A stretch of 5,180 nt of DNA from positions 1 through 5,180 of the forward strand of contig QMTJ01000096.1 in assembly GCA_003651045.1 (NCBI GenBank), written 5' to 3'. This stretch comes from Thermoplasmata archaeon. Lineage in GTDB: Archaea; Thermoplasmatota; E2; DHVEG-1. The notes under the pieces are model-generated. The model ran no database searches. It was not told where the DNA came from and worked only from the letters and a program-made list of their open reading frames with translations. Each line of letters opens with the position of its first letter. Positions within the stretch are counted from its first letter, which is position 1. Shown here in pieces: positions 5,100 through 5,180 of the stretch. A program made the position numbers and the translations under genes.

Positions 5100-5180
5100 T
5101 TAGATTATTCTCTTGTATGCCTCTGCATCAAGTAAACTATCAAGTTCTGATTTATCTTTTATCTCTATCTCAGCTATCCA
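5100..5180 (-). CDS. gcvH: Glycine cleavage system H protein, C-terminal end (gene continues past right edge)
   Basis: The last 26 residues and the TAA stop (5102-5100) are visible on the minus strand. They read WIAEIEIKD, then SELDSLLDAEAYKRII, which matches the conserved end of H proteins: a strand starting with Trp, then a helix with the pattern S-E-L-D-x-L-L-D-A-x-A-Y. The H protein is the lipoylated shuttle of the glycine cleavage complex. It carries the aminomethyl group from glycine decarboxylase (P) to the aminomethyltransferase (T) and is re-oxidised by the L protein. The lipoyl-lysine lies outside the window. A hairpin terminator follows the stop. The 310-bp gap to thrS suggests a separate transcript. 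The family call rests on a short but distinctive segment. Confidence 0.85.
   Translation of the reverse strand, partial: WIAEIEIKDKSELDSLLDAEAYKRII

Overview
The window looks like a piece of a low-GC archaeal chromosome, probably euryarchaeal. Three things point there. The threonyl-tRNA synthetase carries the archaeal N-terminal editing domain. There is a PurP-family, formate-dependent purine enzyme, a family known mainly from archaea. The intergenic regions hold TATA-like boxes about 25 bases upstream of likely transcript starts, and bare oligo-T runs where genes end. The lineage cannot be fixed from this window alone.

Layout. Positions 2-1107 (+) hold the 3' end of an unrecognised gene, then 20 bp later a membrane-anchored left-handed beta-helix (hexapeptide) acyltransferase. 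Positions 1157-1714 (+) hold a 5-formyltetrahydrofolate cyclo-ligase with its own TATA-like box and a 14-bp perfect palindrome just before the gene. It converges on a minus-strand block: purP-like (1740-2870), thrS (2915-4789), a 310-bp gap, and the last 26 codons of gcvH (5100-5180), which runs off the right edge. Two starts were moved downstream from the longest reading frame. purP starts at 2870 because a strong Shine-Dalgarno sequence lies between the two ATGs. thrS starts at 4789 because the conserved N-terminal strand begins there and the upstream part is a low-complexity proline and hydrophobic stretch.

The gene content is housekeeping with a one-carbon theme: glycine cleavage H protein, formyl-folate cyclo-ligase and a formate-using purine enzyme, plus threonyl-tRNA synthetase. 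There is no CRISPR array, insertion sequence, tRNA, rRNA or obvious defence system.

The least explained part is 4790-5099. It holds a coherent small minus-strand transcription unit (TATA-like box, ribosome binding site, 37-codon open frame, oligo-T). Next to it is a GC-rich patch able to form two competing stems just upstream of thrS. The other points of interest are the palindrome at the cyclo-ligase promoter and the divergent ATP-grasp and C-terminal motifs of the PurP-like protein.
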